Shown: positions 45,419 through 52,806 of the stretch, one piece after another | Numbering within the stretch: position 1 is the stretch's first letter | Layout: each line of letters opens with the position of its first letter | From: Rhizobium lentis | GTDB taxonomy: Bacteria > Pseudomonadota > Alphaproteobacteria > Rhizobiales > Rhizobiaceae | NCBI RefSeq assembly: GCF_017352135.1 | Contig: NZ_CP071455.1 | Coordinates: forward strand, 434,001-498,000 | Length of the DNA: 64,000 nucleotides | Reading direction: 5' to 3' | Notes under the pieces: generated by a model | Seen by the model: the letters and a program-made list of their open reading frames with translations, nothing else | Database searches by the model: none | What the model was told of the DNA's origin: nothing | Position numbers and translations under genes: made by a program

Positions 45419-47038
45419 CTACATCTCCATCGGAGGCGCAGCCGGCTGCCGGATAGGCTCGGGGATCTCTGTCATCGTCGCCTCCGTCAGCAGTAATATG
45501 CTGGCGACGGACACTGCGTTTTCCAGCGCGACGCGCACGACCTTGGTCGGATCGATAATGCCTTCCTGCAGGAGATCAACATAGCGGTTCCGCGCAGCAT
45601 CAAAGCCGATGGCTCCTTCACTTTCGAGCATCCTGGCAACGACGACACCGCCATCGACAGCCGAGTTTTCGGCAATCTGACGTGCCGGGACCTCCAGAGC
45701 ACGCTTCAGGATCTGTACGCCCGTCCGCTCATCCCCATCGCAGAGCTGTTCTTCCTCGGCCACAGCCGCGATGCAGCGCAAGAGCGCAAGCCCACCGCCG
45801 GGAACGATACCCTCCTCAACCGCCGCCTTGGTGGCATTGATCGCGTCGTCGAGAGCTTCCTTCTTGGCCTTCACCTCCGCTTCCGCAGGAGCACCAACGC
45901 GAATGACGGCCACCCCACCGGAAAGCTTCGCCAGCCGTTCCTGCAGCTTCTCCTTGTCATAGTCGCTGGTGGTCGTCTCAATCTCCTTGCGGATCTGCTC
46001 GCCCCTTGCCCTGATCGCCTGCTGCGAGCCGCCGCCCCCGATGATCGTGGTGGTGTCCTTATCCACGACAACGCGCGTCGCCGTGCCGAGCTGCTCCAGC
46101 GTCGTCTTATCGAGCTTGAATCCGAGATCTTCCGAAATGAGCTGAGCGCCGGTGAGGATCGCCAGATCCTGCAGCATTGCCTTGCGGCGGTCACCGAAGC
46201 CGGGCGCTTTGACTGCGCAGTTGCGGAAGGTGCCGCGGATCTGGTTGACGATCAAAGTGGCAAGCGCCTCGCTTTCCACGTCCTCGGCGATGACGAGGAG
46301 CGGCCTGCCCGACTTGGCGATTTCTTCGAGCAGGCCGACCAAGTCGCCAAGCGCAGAGATCTTCCTGTCGAAGATCAAGATCCGAGCATCCTCGAGAACG
46401 GATTCCATCTTTTCCGGATCCGTCGCAAAATAGGGCGAGATATAGCCGCGGTCGAATTGCGTGCCTTCCACGACATCCAGCCGGGTTTCCATCGTCTTCG
46501 ATTCCTCGACGGTGATGACACCTTCCTTGCCGACTTGCGTCATGGCTTCGGCGACCAGCTGGCCGATGGTTTCGTCATTGTGTGCGGAGATCGCCGCAAC
46601 CTGCTGTTTTTCCTTGTCAGTGGTCACCGGCCTGGAAAGATCCCGCAATGCCTTGATGGTGCGGTTGACGGCGCGGTCGAGGCCACGCTTGAGGTCGATG
46701 GCGCTCGCGCCCGCCACGACATTGCGGTGACCATCCGCCAAAATCGCGTGCGCAAGCACGGTGGATGTGCTTGTTCCGTCTCCAACCACATCTCCTGTCT
46801 TCTCGGCAGCGGCGCGCAACATGCGGGCGCCGAGATTTTCCTCGGGATCCTTCAGATCGAATTCCTTGGCGATCGTCACCCCGTCATTGCAAACGATGGG
46901 AGCAGCCCACTTTTTCTCGATCAGAACCGACTTGGAACGCGGGCCGAGGGTGATGCGAACGGCGTCTGCCAGTCTGGTTGCCCCCTGAAGAACCTTACTC
47001 CTGGCCTCTGCATGAAAGAAAACTTGTTTGTGCGGCAT
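45419..47038 (-). CDS. groEL: GroEL-type chaperonin
   Basis: This is a 539-residue 60-kDa chaperonin. ATP-site motifs are present: [57 protein letters not shown] and [12 protein letters not shown]. It differs from housekeeping GroEL by ending in PAAPPMEM, without the Gly-Gly-Met-rich tail, and no groES lies beside it. Rhizobia often carry several groEL copies with separate regulation, and this one is an orphan. The FNR/FixK box at 47116-47129 is centred 84.5 bp before the start. No CIRCE element was seen in the upstream gap. Confidence 0.93.
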   Translation of the reverse strand: MPHKQVFFHAEARSKVLQGATRLADAVRITLGPRSKSVLIEKKWAAPIVCNDGVTIAKEFDLKDPEENLGARMLRAAAEKTGDVVGDGTSTSTVLAHAILADGHRNVVAGASAIDLKRGLDRAVNRTIKALRDLSRPVTTDKEKQQVAAISAHNDETIGQLVAEAMTQVGKEGVITVEESKTMETRLDVVEGTQFDRGYISPYFATDPEKMESVLEDARILIFDRKISALGDLVGLLEEIAKSGRPLLVIAEDVESEALATLIVNQIRGTFRNCAVKAPGFGDRRKAMLQDLAILTGAQLISEDLGFKLDKTTLEQLGTATRVVVDKDTTTIIGGGGSQQAIRARGEQIRKEIETTTSDYDKEKLQERLAKLSGGVAVIRVGAPAEAEVKAKKEALDDAINATKAAVEEGIVPGGGLALLRCIAAVAEEEQLCDGDERTGVQILKRALEVPARQIAENSAVDGGVVVARMLESEGAIGFDAARNRYVDLLQEGIIDPTKVVRVALENAVSVASILLLTEATMTEIPEPIRQPAAPPMEM

Positions 47039-47115
47039 TGCCCTATCCCCAAGTTGTCATGACCTCGCCTAACAGGCTGGCACGATATCAATGACATAGA
47101 TCCGCGGCGATGAAA

Positions 47116-47129
47116 TTGACCGGCGTCAA
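47116..47129 (-). promoter_or_regulatory. FNR/FixK-type box for groEL
   Basis: TTGACCGGCGTCAA is a fully symmetric box (TTGAC/GTCAA), centred 84.5 bp upstream of the GroEL start at 47038. A second, weaker box facing the divergent small gene lies 47 bp away. Confidence 0.72.
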
Positions 47130-47162
47130 AAGCGGCCGTCAGGAAATCGGCGCGGCGGTAAT

Positions 47163-47176
47163 TTGATCCTGCGCAA
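47163..47176 (+). promoter_or_regulatory. FNR/FixK-type box, imperfect
   Basis: TTGATCCTGCGCAA has a perfect left half and CGCAA on the right, the same deviation as at 21337-21350. It is centred 90.5 bp before the GTG start at 47260 of a small membrane-protein gene. Confidence 0.42.
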
Positions 47177-47259
47177 TGCCTCTTCGATGGCGCCCTCTAG
47201 ACTGTTGCCGTGAAGACAATCGTTCTCACTGGCTCACCAGCTACGATTGGAGCAAGGCC

Positions 47260-47472
47260 GTGAACCACTTCTCCGCGGGACGATGGCTGCGATGGCTTAT
47301 CATCGATCACCTCCTGTTGATCGTTCTCATTCTGATGGTTGCGGCCGTCTTCAGCATCCCAGCGATCAAAGCTATGATCGAGCACGATCAGGGAAATGCG
47401 CCGCTGATGGGTTCGACACCGCAGCAGTCCGTGCTGGCTGAGACCCCTCACTCGACCTCCAGCGAGCGATAG
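47260..47472 (+). CDS. Small single-span membrane protein
   Basis: This encodes 70 residues with one clear membrane helix ([19 protein letters not shown]) between a basic, Trp-containing N-terminus and a polar tail. The GTG at 47260 is preferred because GGAG lies about 7 bp upstream; an ATG at 47176 is possible but overlaps the weak box. The 3' end overlaps the convergent hemerythrin-domain gene by 25 bp. The function is unknown. Confidence 0.5.
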   Translation: MNHFSAGRWLRWLIIDHLLLIVLILMVAAVFSIPAIKAMIEHDQGNAPLMGSTPQQSVLAETPHSTSSER

Positions 47473-48011
47473 ATCTCCTCCTCCTGCGCAAAATGAAGGC
47501 GGGTGATCGCCTCCAGCCCGTGCAGCAGCCGCTGGATCTCGTTAAGCTGCGTCTCCGTCGGCGCCTTGCCGTCAAACGCCTTGCGCATGACGGCGAGGTT
47601 GTGAATTTGCCGTTGAATTTCCATGTGCGTCCGGCTCATTCCGGCCAGGATGTCCGGCGCCGCTTTTTTTTGGCGAAGCTGCGCGTAAACCTGTTCGTCC
47701 TTCTTCTCGTGTGGGAGAAGACGGTCACGCAAGCCGCGATCCAGTCTTTCGAGCTCGTCCATTGCCTCTTCCAGAGGCAGGCGCTTGAGTCGATCTGCCG
47801 TCATGCCGATATCGTCGACCAAGTCAGCCAACGCCTTGTGCTCGGCCTCCAGTCTCTGGAGATCTTCGTTGCTCAACCGCGGTGACGTCATGGCGAACGA
47901 GACGGGCGGCCCCAGGGCGCGCAGCGCGTTCAGGACGACGGCGACATCGATCGCCTCCTGAAAGAGCGCTCCTTCGACCGGCGTCAGATAACCGAAGGCG
48001 GCAGCAATCAT
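47448..48011 (-). CDS. Hemerythrin-like domain (3' part of broken P1B ATPase)
   Basis: This 187-residue open frame starts with the last ATPase helix ([26 protein letters not shown]), then has a hemerythrin-like four-helix domain: [71 protein letters not shown]. The His and Glu residues in H..., HEKKDE, H.E and H..QEEE fit a di-iron oxygen- or NO-binding site. It may still be translated alone, from here or from an internal ATG at 47891. Oxygen sensing linked to metal transport would suit the low-oxygen island. Confidence 0.7.
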   Translation of the reverse strand: MIAAAFGYLTPVEGALFQEAIDVAVVLNALRALGPPVSFAMTSPRLSNEDLQRLEAEHKALADLVDDIGMTADRLKRLPLEEAMDELERLDRGLRDRLLPHEKKDEQVYAQLRQKKAAPDILAGMSRTHMEIQRQIHNLAVMRKAFDGKAPTETQLNEIQRLLHGLEAITRLHFAQEEEIYRSLEVE

Positions 48012-49745
48012 GCCGCGACCGAAAGGCCTGTGCCGACATAAACGCTCTGCACTGCAATCCTGCGCGAGCGGCGTGCGATGTGAAGGGCATCGACCAGCCT
48101 GTCCAGACGATCGACGAGGATCACGACGTCCGCCGCTTCCGACGAAGCAGCGGCGCCGCGTGCTCCCATCGCTATGCCGACATCGGCGGCCGCAAGCGCA
48201 GGCGCGTCATTGACGCCATCGCCGATCATCAGTACGGGACGGCCTCTTGCACGCTCCTTTTCGACCGCGCTGGTCTTGTCCTCGGGCTTCATTTCACTGA
48301 TGACGTCATCCACTCCGAGGAATGCGCCAACACCTGCAGCGAGATCGGCGCGATCGCCGGTAACGAGAACGATGCGCGCAATGCCGGTCTCGCGCAGATG
48401 CCGCAGTACGCAACCCGCTTCGGGACGAATCTGATCTGCCAGAAGCATCGCCCCGGCCAGGGCGCCGTCTATTGCCACAACGACTGCGACCGTTCCGTCG
48501 CGCCGTATCCATGCTTCGATCTCGCGACAAAAATCCGAGTCCTCAATGCCTGCGCTCGCGAAAGCCCAGCCGCCGACCACGACGTCTTGCCTGGCGACGC
48601 GGCCCCTCAACCCAGAGCCGGCCGTCTCCCGGACGCCGCTTGGTACATCAAGCAGACCCCCCGTTCACGGGCGGCGGCCACGATGGCCTGGGCCACGACA
48701 TGAGGCGAGCTCTGATCCAGCGATGCCGCCACCCTCAAAAGGTCGAGCGGATTGAGGTCGCCGCGTGCCTTGATCTCAATCAGGCGGGCCCGACCATCGG
48801 TAACCGTTCCCGTCTTGTCGAGAAGCACCGTCCTTGCGGCGGCAAGGGCTTCAAGGGCGCCTCCGTCTTTCACCAAGACGCCCTTTTTTGCGCAGCGTGA
48901 AATGCCGGACACGATTGCGACGGATACGGCGAGTATCAGCGGACAGGGTGTCGCCACGACAATGACGGCAAGGGCCCGGGTTGCCTCGCCCGTCAGTGCC
49001 CAGGCCGAAACGGCGATTGACAAGGTGAGGGCCAGGAGGCCAACCCGAATTTGGCAGCCAATCGCTCGATCGGCGCTTTCGTCCGCTGTGCTGCTTCGAC
49101 TAGCCGGATGACGCCGGCATAGGTGCTGTCGACAGCCGCGCTCGTCGCCTGGAGGTCGAACGCATCGCCGGCATTCGTGGAGCCGCTCATCACCGTCTGT
49201 CCAGATTGCCGTCGGATAGGCAGAGCCTCGCCCGTCAGTGCGGATTCATCTAGGACGGCAACATTGCCCGCGACAATTCCGTCGACGGGAACAACTTCGC
49301 CGCGGCGGACCAGGATAAGGTCGCCAGGCGCGATTGCCGCCACCGCAACATCCTCGATGCGGTCATCTTTATAACGGGCCGCGCGCGTTGGCACCCGGCT
49401 GAGCAGTGCTGTCATCTCTCGGCTTGCCCTGTTTTGCGCGAAGTTCTCCAGGAACTGCCCGCCGGTGAACATCAGCGCGACAACAATTCCGGCGAGATAT
49501 TCGCCGAAGATGATGGCGCCGCCTATGGCCAGTGCCGCAATCAGGTCGAGGCCGAAATCCTTCCTGTGCAGACCAATGCCGATATCGATGACGAGCACCG
49601 CAAAGACAACTGCCGTGCCCGTCGTCCACAATTGCGTCGCAAGGCTCTCTTGCCCCACAAATCTGGCCAATCCACCGCCGACCAGAGCCAATGTGACCAT
49701 CGGCAGCATCCATGCTTTGGCGACACGCCAGTCGGGCATCCGCAT
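47448..49745 (-). pseudogene. Frameshifted P1B-type heavy-metal ATPase fused to hemerythrin domain
   Basis: Read in order on the minus strand, the pieces make one heavy-metal P-type ATPase. They are the membrane and actuator region MRMPDWRVAKAW...DESALTGEALPI (to about 49052), then VIVVATPCPLILAVSVAIVSG and DKTGTVTDGRARL (to about 48665), then [36 protein letters not shown] (to 48011), then [32 protein letters not shown] running into a hemerythrin-like domain. Three single-base losses separate them; one is in a run of G at 48665. The membrane metal motif is TPCP rather than CPC, as in a subgroup of unknown metal. The fusion order, ATPase then hemerythrin, appears genuine since the last frame is continuous. 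It is either a pseudogene or a sequence with base-call errors. Confidence 0.75.
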
Positions 49746-49901
49746 GTGGGCATTTCTCCGTTCCTGAACCACGGCCTCCCGGGACTGACCTGACGAATGT
49801 GGCCGACGAGACCCCTTGCACTCCGGACACTAGGACTGCGCCCGCATTGGAAAGCCGAATACATCACTAGTCCACGCCGATCAGTCGAACCTTGAGCATG
49901 A

Positions 49902-50420
49902 TCATCCTGGGGGGGCGCTGAGGGATAGAGGTTGAAGCCCGACCTGCTCGCAGATGAATTCAGCAAGGGTTTCGATGGGACCGATCAGATCTATCTCCCC
50001 GTCGTGCATCGCCGCATTCTCCGGCATGTCCGGAAAGGAGGCTTCAGCGGGATCTTGCACCAAAGCGATGCCGCCAGCTTCTTTCAGGAACTTCAGGCCT
50101 AACGTTCCATCTTTCAGCGCGCCCGAAAGGATCACGCCGACCGTACGCGGGGCAATTGCGGCGGCAAGACACGCTCAGGTGCCAGCCAGGCGGGTTCAAC
50201 AAACAGGTGCCGTATTCGAGTTGCTCGCCTTCGCGTGCGAAGCGCACTGGAAGCGCGCATAGCCGTCCGAGAACCTCAGGCAGGTAACTCGGCGGCTCAA
50301 TTGGTCGATGGATGACGACCAAGACAGCGGCTGGAGTTCTGCCGGCAAATAGCTCAGTAACTTCGAAACGGCTTCAATTCCACCCGCAGAGGCTCCGATA
50401 GCGACAACATCTCGTTGCAT
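49902..50420 (-). pseudogene. CheB-type methylesterase with frameshift and internal deletion
   Basis: The N-terminus MQRDVVAIGASAGGIEAVSKLL holds the catalytic Ser of CheB methylesterases. After a one-base slip near 50335 it continues AAVLVVIHRPIEPPSYLPEV and onward to NPPGWHLSVS, with the catalytic His. About 50170 a block of the domain is missing, and the frame that follows gives CLAAAIAPRTVGVILSGALKDGTLGLKFLKEAGGIALVQDPAEASFPDMPENA, with the catalytic Asp. All three catalytic residues survive, but not in one frame. It is a single-domain CheB without receiver. A FNR/FixK box at 50478-50491 stands 64.5 bp before the start. Confidence 0.7.
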
Positions 50421-50477
50421 GATTTACCTCAAGCACCCGATTTTCCAATCCTTTAGCCGATGATACGTTTTCGGACA

Positions 50478-50491
50478 TTGACGTTGATCAA
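50478..50491 (-). promoter_or_regulatory. FNR/FixK-type box upstream of CheB remnant
   Basis: TTGACGTTGATCAA fits the consensus and is centred 64.5 bp before the CheB-like start at 50420, the standard distance in this region. The promoter element is thus preserved although the gene is broken. Confidence 0.68.
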
Positions 50492-50793
50492 TCGAACTGC
50501 GGGCTTTCGGTTGGCATCGAGGCCAAAAAATCGAGCACTTAGTGACCCAGGTTTTGGCGCAATACCTCTTCATCTTAATTCGGGCAATTGACCTTCAATG
50601 CCGATATCCAGAACCGTCGGGTCATCTCCTGCTCCCGCCCCGCGGCACGCGATGCCAGGAATGCATAGTGCATTGAACCGCTCGATCCGGGGGAGACCAC
50701 TTGCGGCGCGCTCGCGATCGTCTCCACCGGGGGCAGCGCTCGGAAGCGAGCCACTCCTGTCTCCCCCGCGTGCAACAACTTCATTCGACGTCT

Positions 50794-50807
50794 TTGATTC
50801 GAATCAA
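50794..50807 (+). promoter_or_regulatory. FNR/FixK-type box, perfect extended palindrome
   Basis: CTTTGATTCGAATCAAAG is a perfect 18-bp palindrome containing TTGAT-TCGA-ATCAA, the most symmetric box in the window. It precedes the operon of a small protein, a second small protein and a BON protein, centred 145.5 bp before the first start, leaving a leader of about 100 nt. Confidence 0.8.
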
Positions 50808-50945
50808 AGAGCCCCGGAACATTTCGCCTATGGTGGACGAAAGAAGAAAGAGCTCATCTCATGTATATCCCTCGCGCCTCGGAAGACTTCCGAGCATCGC
50901 GGGTTTCATGTCGAACTGTCGTTGCGCCGATAGGGGAGAAATTGG

Positions 50946-51164
50946 ATGTCCGTCTTAATTGCTTCGAATGAGCAGCAACTGCCAGATTTCAGGGTTAAGC
51001 GTGAAGAAGCCAGCTACTGGACGATCAGCCCTCTCACGCCCCGAGCAGCCCAGTGGGTACGCGCGAATTTCGGCCAATTCGATTCAAAAGAGGATCAGAT
51101 CGTCAAGACCAACCTGATTGGCGCCAACGCACTGATCAGGAAAGCCCGTTCTTTTGGCTGGTGA
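50946..51164 (+). CDS. Small protein, paralogue of 39538-39837
   Basis: This 72-residue protein carries DFRVKREEASYWTISPLTPR, AAQWVRANFGQFDSKEDQIV and KTNLIGANALIRKARSFGW, which aligns with the core of the 99-residue protein at 39538-39837 (shared DFR..R....W.I....PRA..W.R and ..AN.....A...G.). A TAGGGGAGAAATTGG site precedes the ATG. It is the first gene after the perfect box at 50794-50807. The family and function are unknown. Its repeated link to FNR/FixK boxes suggests a low-oxygen role. Confidence 0.68.
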   Translation: MSVLIASNEQQLPDFRVKREEASYWTISPLTPRAAQWVRANFGQFDSKEDQIVKTNLIGANALIRKARSFGW

Positions 51165-51213
51165 CGGAATATGTCGGGCCGGTTACCACCTTTCATTTCT
51201 GAAGGAGAAGGAA

Positions 51214-51456
51214 ATGCGGATGCCAGCAGCGATTATCGTTTCTTCCATTGGTCTCGTCGGCCAGATGAGCCTGGACGAGGCAGGCCACCGCGTTTCAAAG
51301 GGTCCACGGGTGACCCTACCGGCCGCGATCTACACCGACCAAAGCCCAACTCAGCGATCGCGCGCACAACTTGATCAACTGCGTGGCGCCTTGCTCCAGC
51401 AGAAGGAGCAGTTGCGTGCGAAATCGGCAAACGAACGCATGGGGCTTCCCGCCTGA
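51214..51456 (+). CDS. Small hypothetical protein
   Basis: This encodes 80 residues. The N-terminus MRMPAAIIVSSIGLVGQMSL is mildly hydrophobic and might be a weak signal or just a helix; the C-terminal half is polar and helical (QRSRAQLDQLRGALLQQKEQLRAKSANERMG), probably a short coiled coil. A strong GAAGGAGAAGGAA site precedes the ATG at 51214. It lies 49 bp after the small-protein gene and 58 bp before the BON gene, so all three are likely one operon. No family is recognised. Confidence 0.55.
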   Translation: MRMPAAIIVSSIGLVGQMSLDEAGHRVSKGPRVTLPAAIYTDQSPTQRSRAQLDQLRGALLQQKEQLRAKSANERMGLPA

Positions 51457-51514
51457 TGGGAAGGGCCTTCGTCCGTTGCCGGACAAAAGTCCTGAAAGCA
51501 GAAAGGAGCAAATC

Positions 51515-52162
51515 ATGGACGATATTACCCTGAGACAGAACATTATTGACGAGCTTGACTTCGAACCGAGCATCGATGCCGCCAACATCGGAATTTCCGT
51601 CGAAGACGGCATCGTCACCGTCACCGGTCACGTCAGCTCCTACTCCGAAAAGGAGACCGCCGAGCGAGTGGTGAAGCGGATCAAGGGCGTGCGCGGCATT
51701 GCCCAGGAGATCGAGGTGAGGATCTTCGGCAATCATGAGACATCGGACGACGATATCGCCCGCCGCGCCGTCAACATGCTCGACTGGAACGTTTCCGTTC
51801 CGAAGGGCGCAATCCAGGTCAAGGTCCAGAAGGGTTGGGTCACACTCACCGGCAAGGCCGAATGGCAATATCAGAAAAATGCTGCGGCCGATGCCGTCCG
51901 CAACCTCGCTGGTGTGGTCGGTCTGTCAAACTTGATCGAGATCAGCCCGAGTGTCAGCGCTGCTGACGTGAAGAAGCGCATCGAGGATGCGTTCAAGCGT
52001 GATGCCGAGCTGGAATCGCAGGGTATCCGCGTCGAAGTCTCCGGCGGCAGCGTTACGCTCAAAGGGAAGGTCCATACCTGGTCGGAGCGGCGTGCAGCCG
52101 AACGGGCGGCCTGGTCAGCCCCCGGAATCAAGACGTTGAATGATCAGATAGCGATCGGATGA
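51515..52162 (+). CDS. Three-BON-domain protein
   Basis: This 215-residue protein has three BON domains in tandem, at about residues 5-70 (IGISVEDGIVTVTGHVSSYSEKETAERVVKRIKGVRGIAQEI), 78-145 (IQVKVQKGWVTLTGKAEWQYQKNAAADAVRNLAGVVGLSNLI) and 148-215 (IRVEVSGGSVTLKGKVHTWSERRAAERAAWSAPGIKTLNDQI). It has no signal peptide, unlike OsmY, so it is probably cytoplasmic or peripheral. It is a close paralogue of the protein at 60649-61296, which has the same length. The start at 51515 follows AAAGGAGCAAATC. Confidence 0.9.
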   Translation: MDDITLRQNIIDELDFEPSIDAANIGISVEDGIVTVTGHVSSYSEKETAERVVKRIKGVRGIAQEIEVRIFGNHETSDDDIARRAVNMLDWNVSVPKGAIQVKVQKGWVTLTGKAEWQYQKNAAADAVRNLAGVVGLSNLIEISPSVSAADVKKRIEDAFKRDAELESQGIRVEVSGGSVTLKGKVHTWSERRAAERAAWSAPGIKTLNDQIAIG

Positions 52163-52191
52163 TCGGATTACGGATCCACATCAAATGTCGT

Positions 52192-52217
52192 GCCGGGGAG
52201 GTTTTGCTGTCCCCGGC
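52192..52217 (+). terminator. Hairpin after BON gene
   Basis: GCCGGGGA (52192-52199) and TCCCCGGC (52210-52217) form a perfect 8-bp stem with a 10-nt loop, 30 bp after the BON stop. There is no T-run. It is a probable terminator or processing hairpin before the next gene. Confidence 0.5.
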
Positions 52218-52277
52218 GTGACTGCATCAGCGATTGCATGAAGCGGCAATCCGTCGCTTGGAGTGAATGGGTTTCAT

Positions 52278-52700
52278 ATGGCATCCGAACTGAAGATCGG
52301 CCAGTTGCAGGAAACTGAGGTGGAGCGTGCCTATGTCGTCGCGCAAGCGGGAATGCCACGTCTGACGCTCGCCTCCTGGCGTCAGGTCACCAGCGGTTCC
52401 GAACGCCGCAACTTCATCGTCGCGGCCGATATCAATGATTACGTCCGCGGGCTCTGCCACGCTCGAATGGAGAACCATCCGCTTGCCGGGCGGCTGTTCG
52501 ATATTGCGATTTTCATCGTGGTGAGCCCGTTTCGCGAGCAAGAGATCGCCGCAAAGCTCTTTTCCAATGTGAAGAAACAGGCGATTGACGCGAACTGCAA
52601 TTATTTAAGGGTATGGACGCTCAGGCCAGAGAACTGGGACCTCCTCGATGACCAGGACTATCGTCATCGTTGGGATCACGGGAGCATGCACCCGCTTTGA
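52278..52700 (+). CDS. Possible GNAT-like acetyltransferase
   Basis: This 140-residue protein has an N-acetyltransferase-like pattern: a strand and helix at the start (IGQLQETEVERAYVVAQAGMP), central strands (RRNFIVAADINDYVRGLCHARM; FDIAIFIVVSPF), a helix (REQEIAAKLFSNVKKQAIDANCNYLRVWTL) and a final DHGSMHPL. The acetyl-CoA loop (Q/R-x-x-G-x-G/A) is not clear, so the assignment is tentative. The start at 52278 (ATG) is chosen over an in-frame GTG at 52263; neither has a strong ribosome site. It lies after the BON-gene hairpin and before the box of the fusion gene. Confidence 0.55.
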   Translation: MASELKIGQLQETEVERAYVVAQAGMPRLTLASWRQVTSGSERRNFIVAADINDYVRGLCHARMENHPLAGRLFDIAIFIVVSPFREQEIAAKLFSNVKKQAIDANCNYLRVWTLRPENWDLLDDQDYRHRWDHGSMHPL

Positions 52701-52758
52701 CCTCCTTCCAGCGGCCGTAATCTCGGCGCCCTGAGGTCCATCTATTCCCCGCGAAGAT

Positions 52759-52772
52759 TTGATGTTGGTCAA
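52759..52772 (+). promoter_or_regulatory. FNR/FixK-type box of fusion gene
   Basis: TTGATGTTGGTCAA fits the consensus. Its centre is exactly 41.5 bp before the ATG at 52807, and a TATTCT -10 hexamer lies at 52795-52800. This is the textbook class II geometry, with the transcription start at or next to the ATG, implying a leaderless message. Confidence 0.78.
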
Positions 52773-52794
52773 TGCGTGGCGATCAATAGGCACA

Positions 52795-52800
52795 TATTCT
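52795..52800 (+). promoter_or_regulatory. -10 element (TATTCT) of leaderless promoter
   Basis: TATTCT occupies -12 to -7 if transcription starts at the A of the ATG at 52807. This agrees with the FNR/FixK box centred at -41.5. No ribosome site lies between this element and the ATG. Confidence 0.55.
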
Positions 52801-52806
52801 ATCGTA

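Larger units (their letters stand above)
50421..50945. other. Intergenic region with two FNR/FixK boxes
   Basis: This is a 525-bp divergent gap between the CheB remnant and the small-protein/BON operon. It contains boxes at 50478-50491 and 50794-50807. Open frames on both strands near 50575-50930 have Arg/Ser-rich, shadow-like composition and no good ribosome sites, so I do not call a gene there. Confidence 0.55.

Noticed and set aside
49892..49905. TTGAGCATGATCAT upstream of the P1B ATPase remnant
   Set aside because: There is a mismatch in each half, and it lies inside the CheB remnant 150 bp from the ATPase start, weaker than the accepted boxes.
50575..50784. Minus-strand open frame of 69 codons between CheB remnant and the small-protein operon
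   Set aside because: No ribosome site, composition like antisense frames, and its start would lie upstream of the transcription start predicted from the box at 50794.
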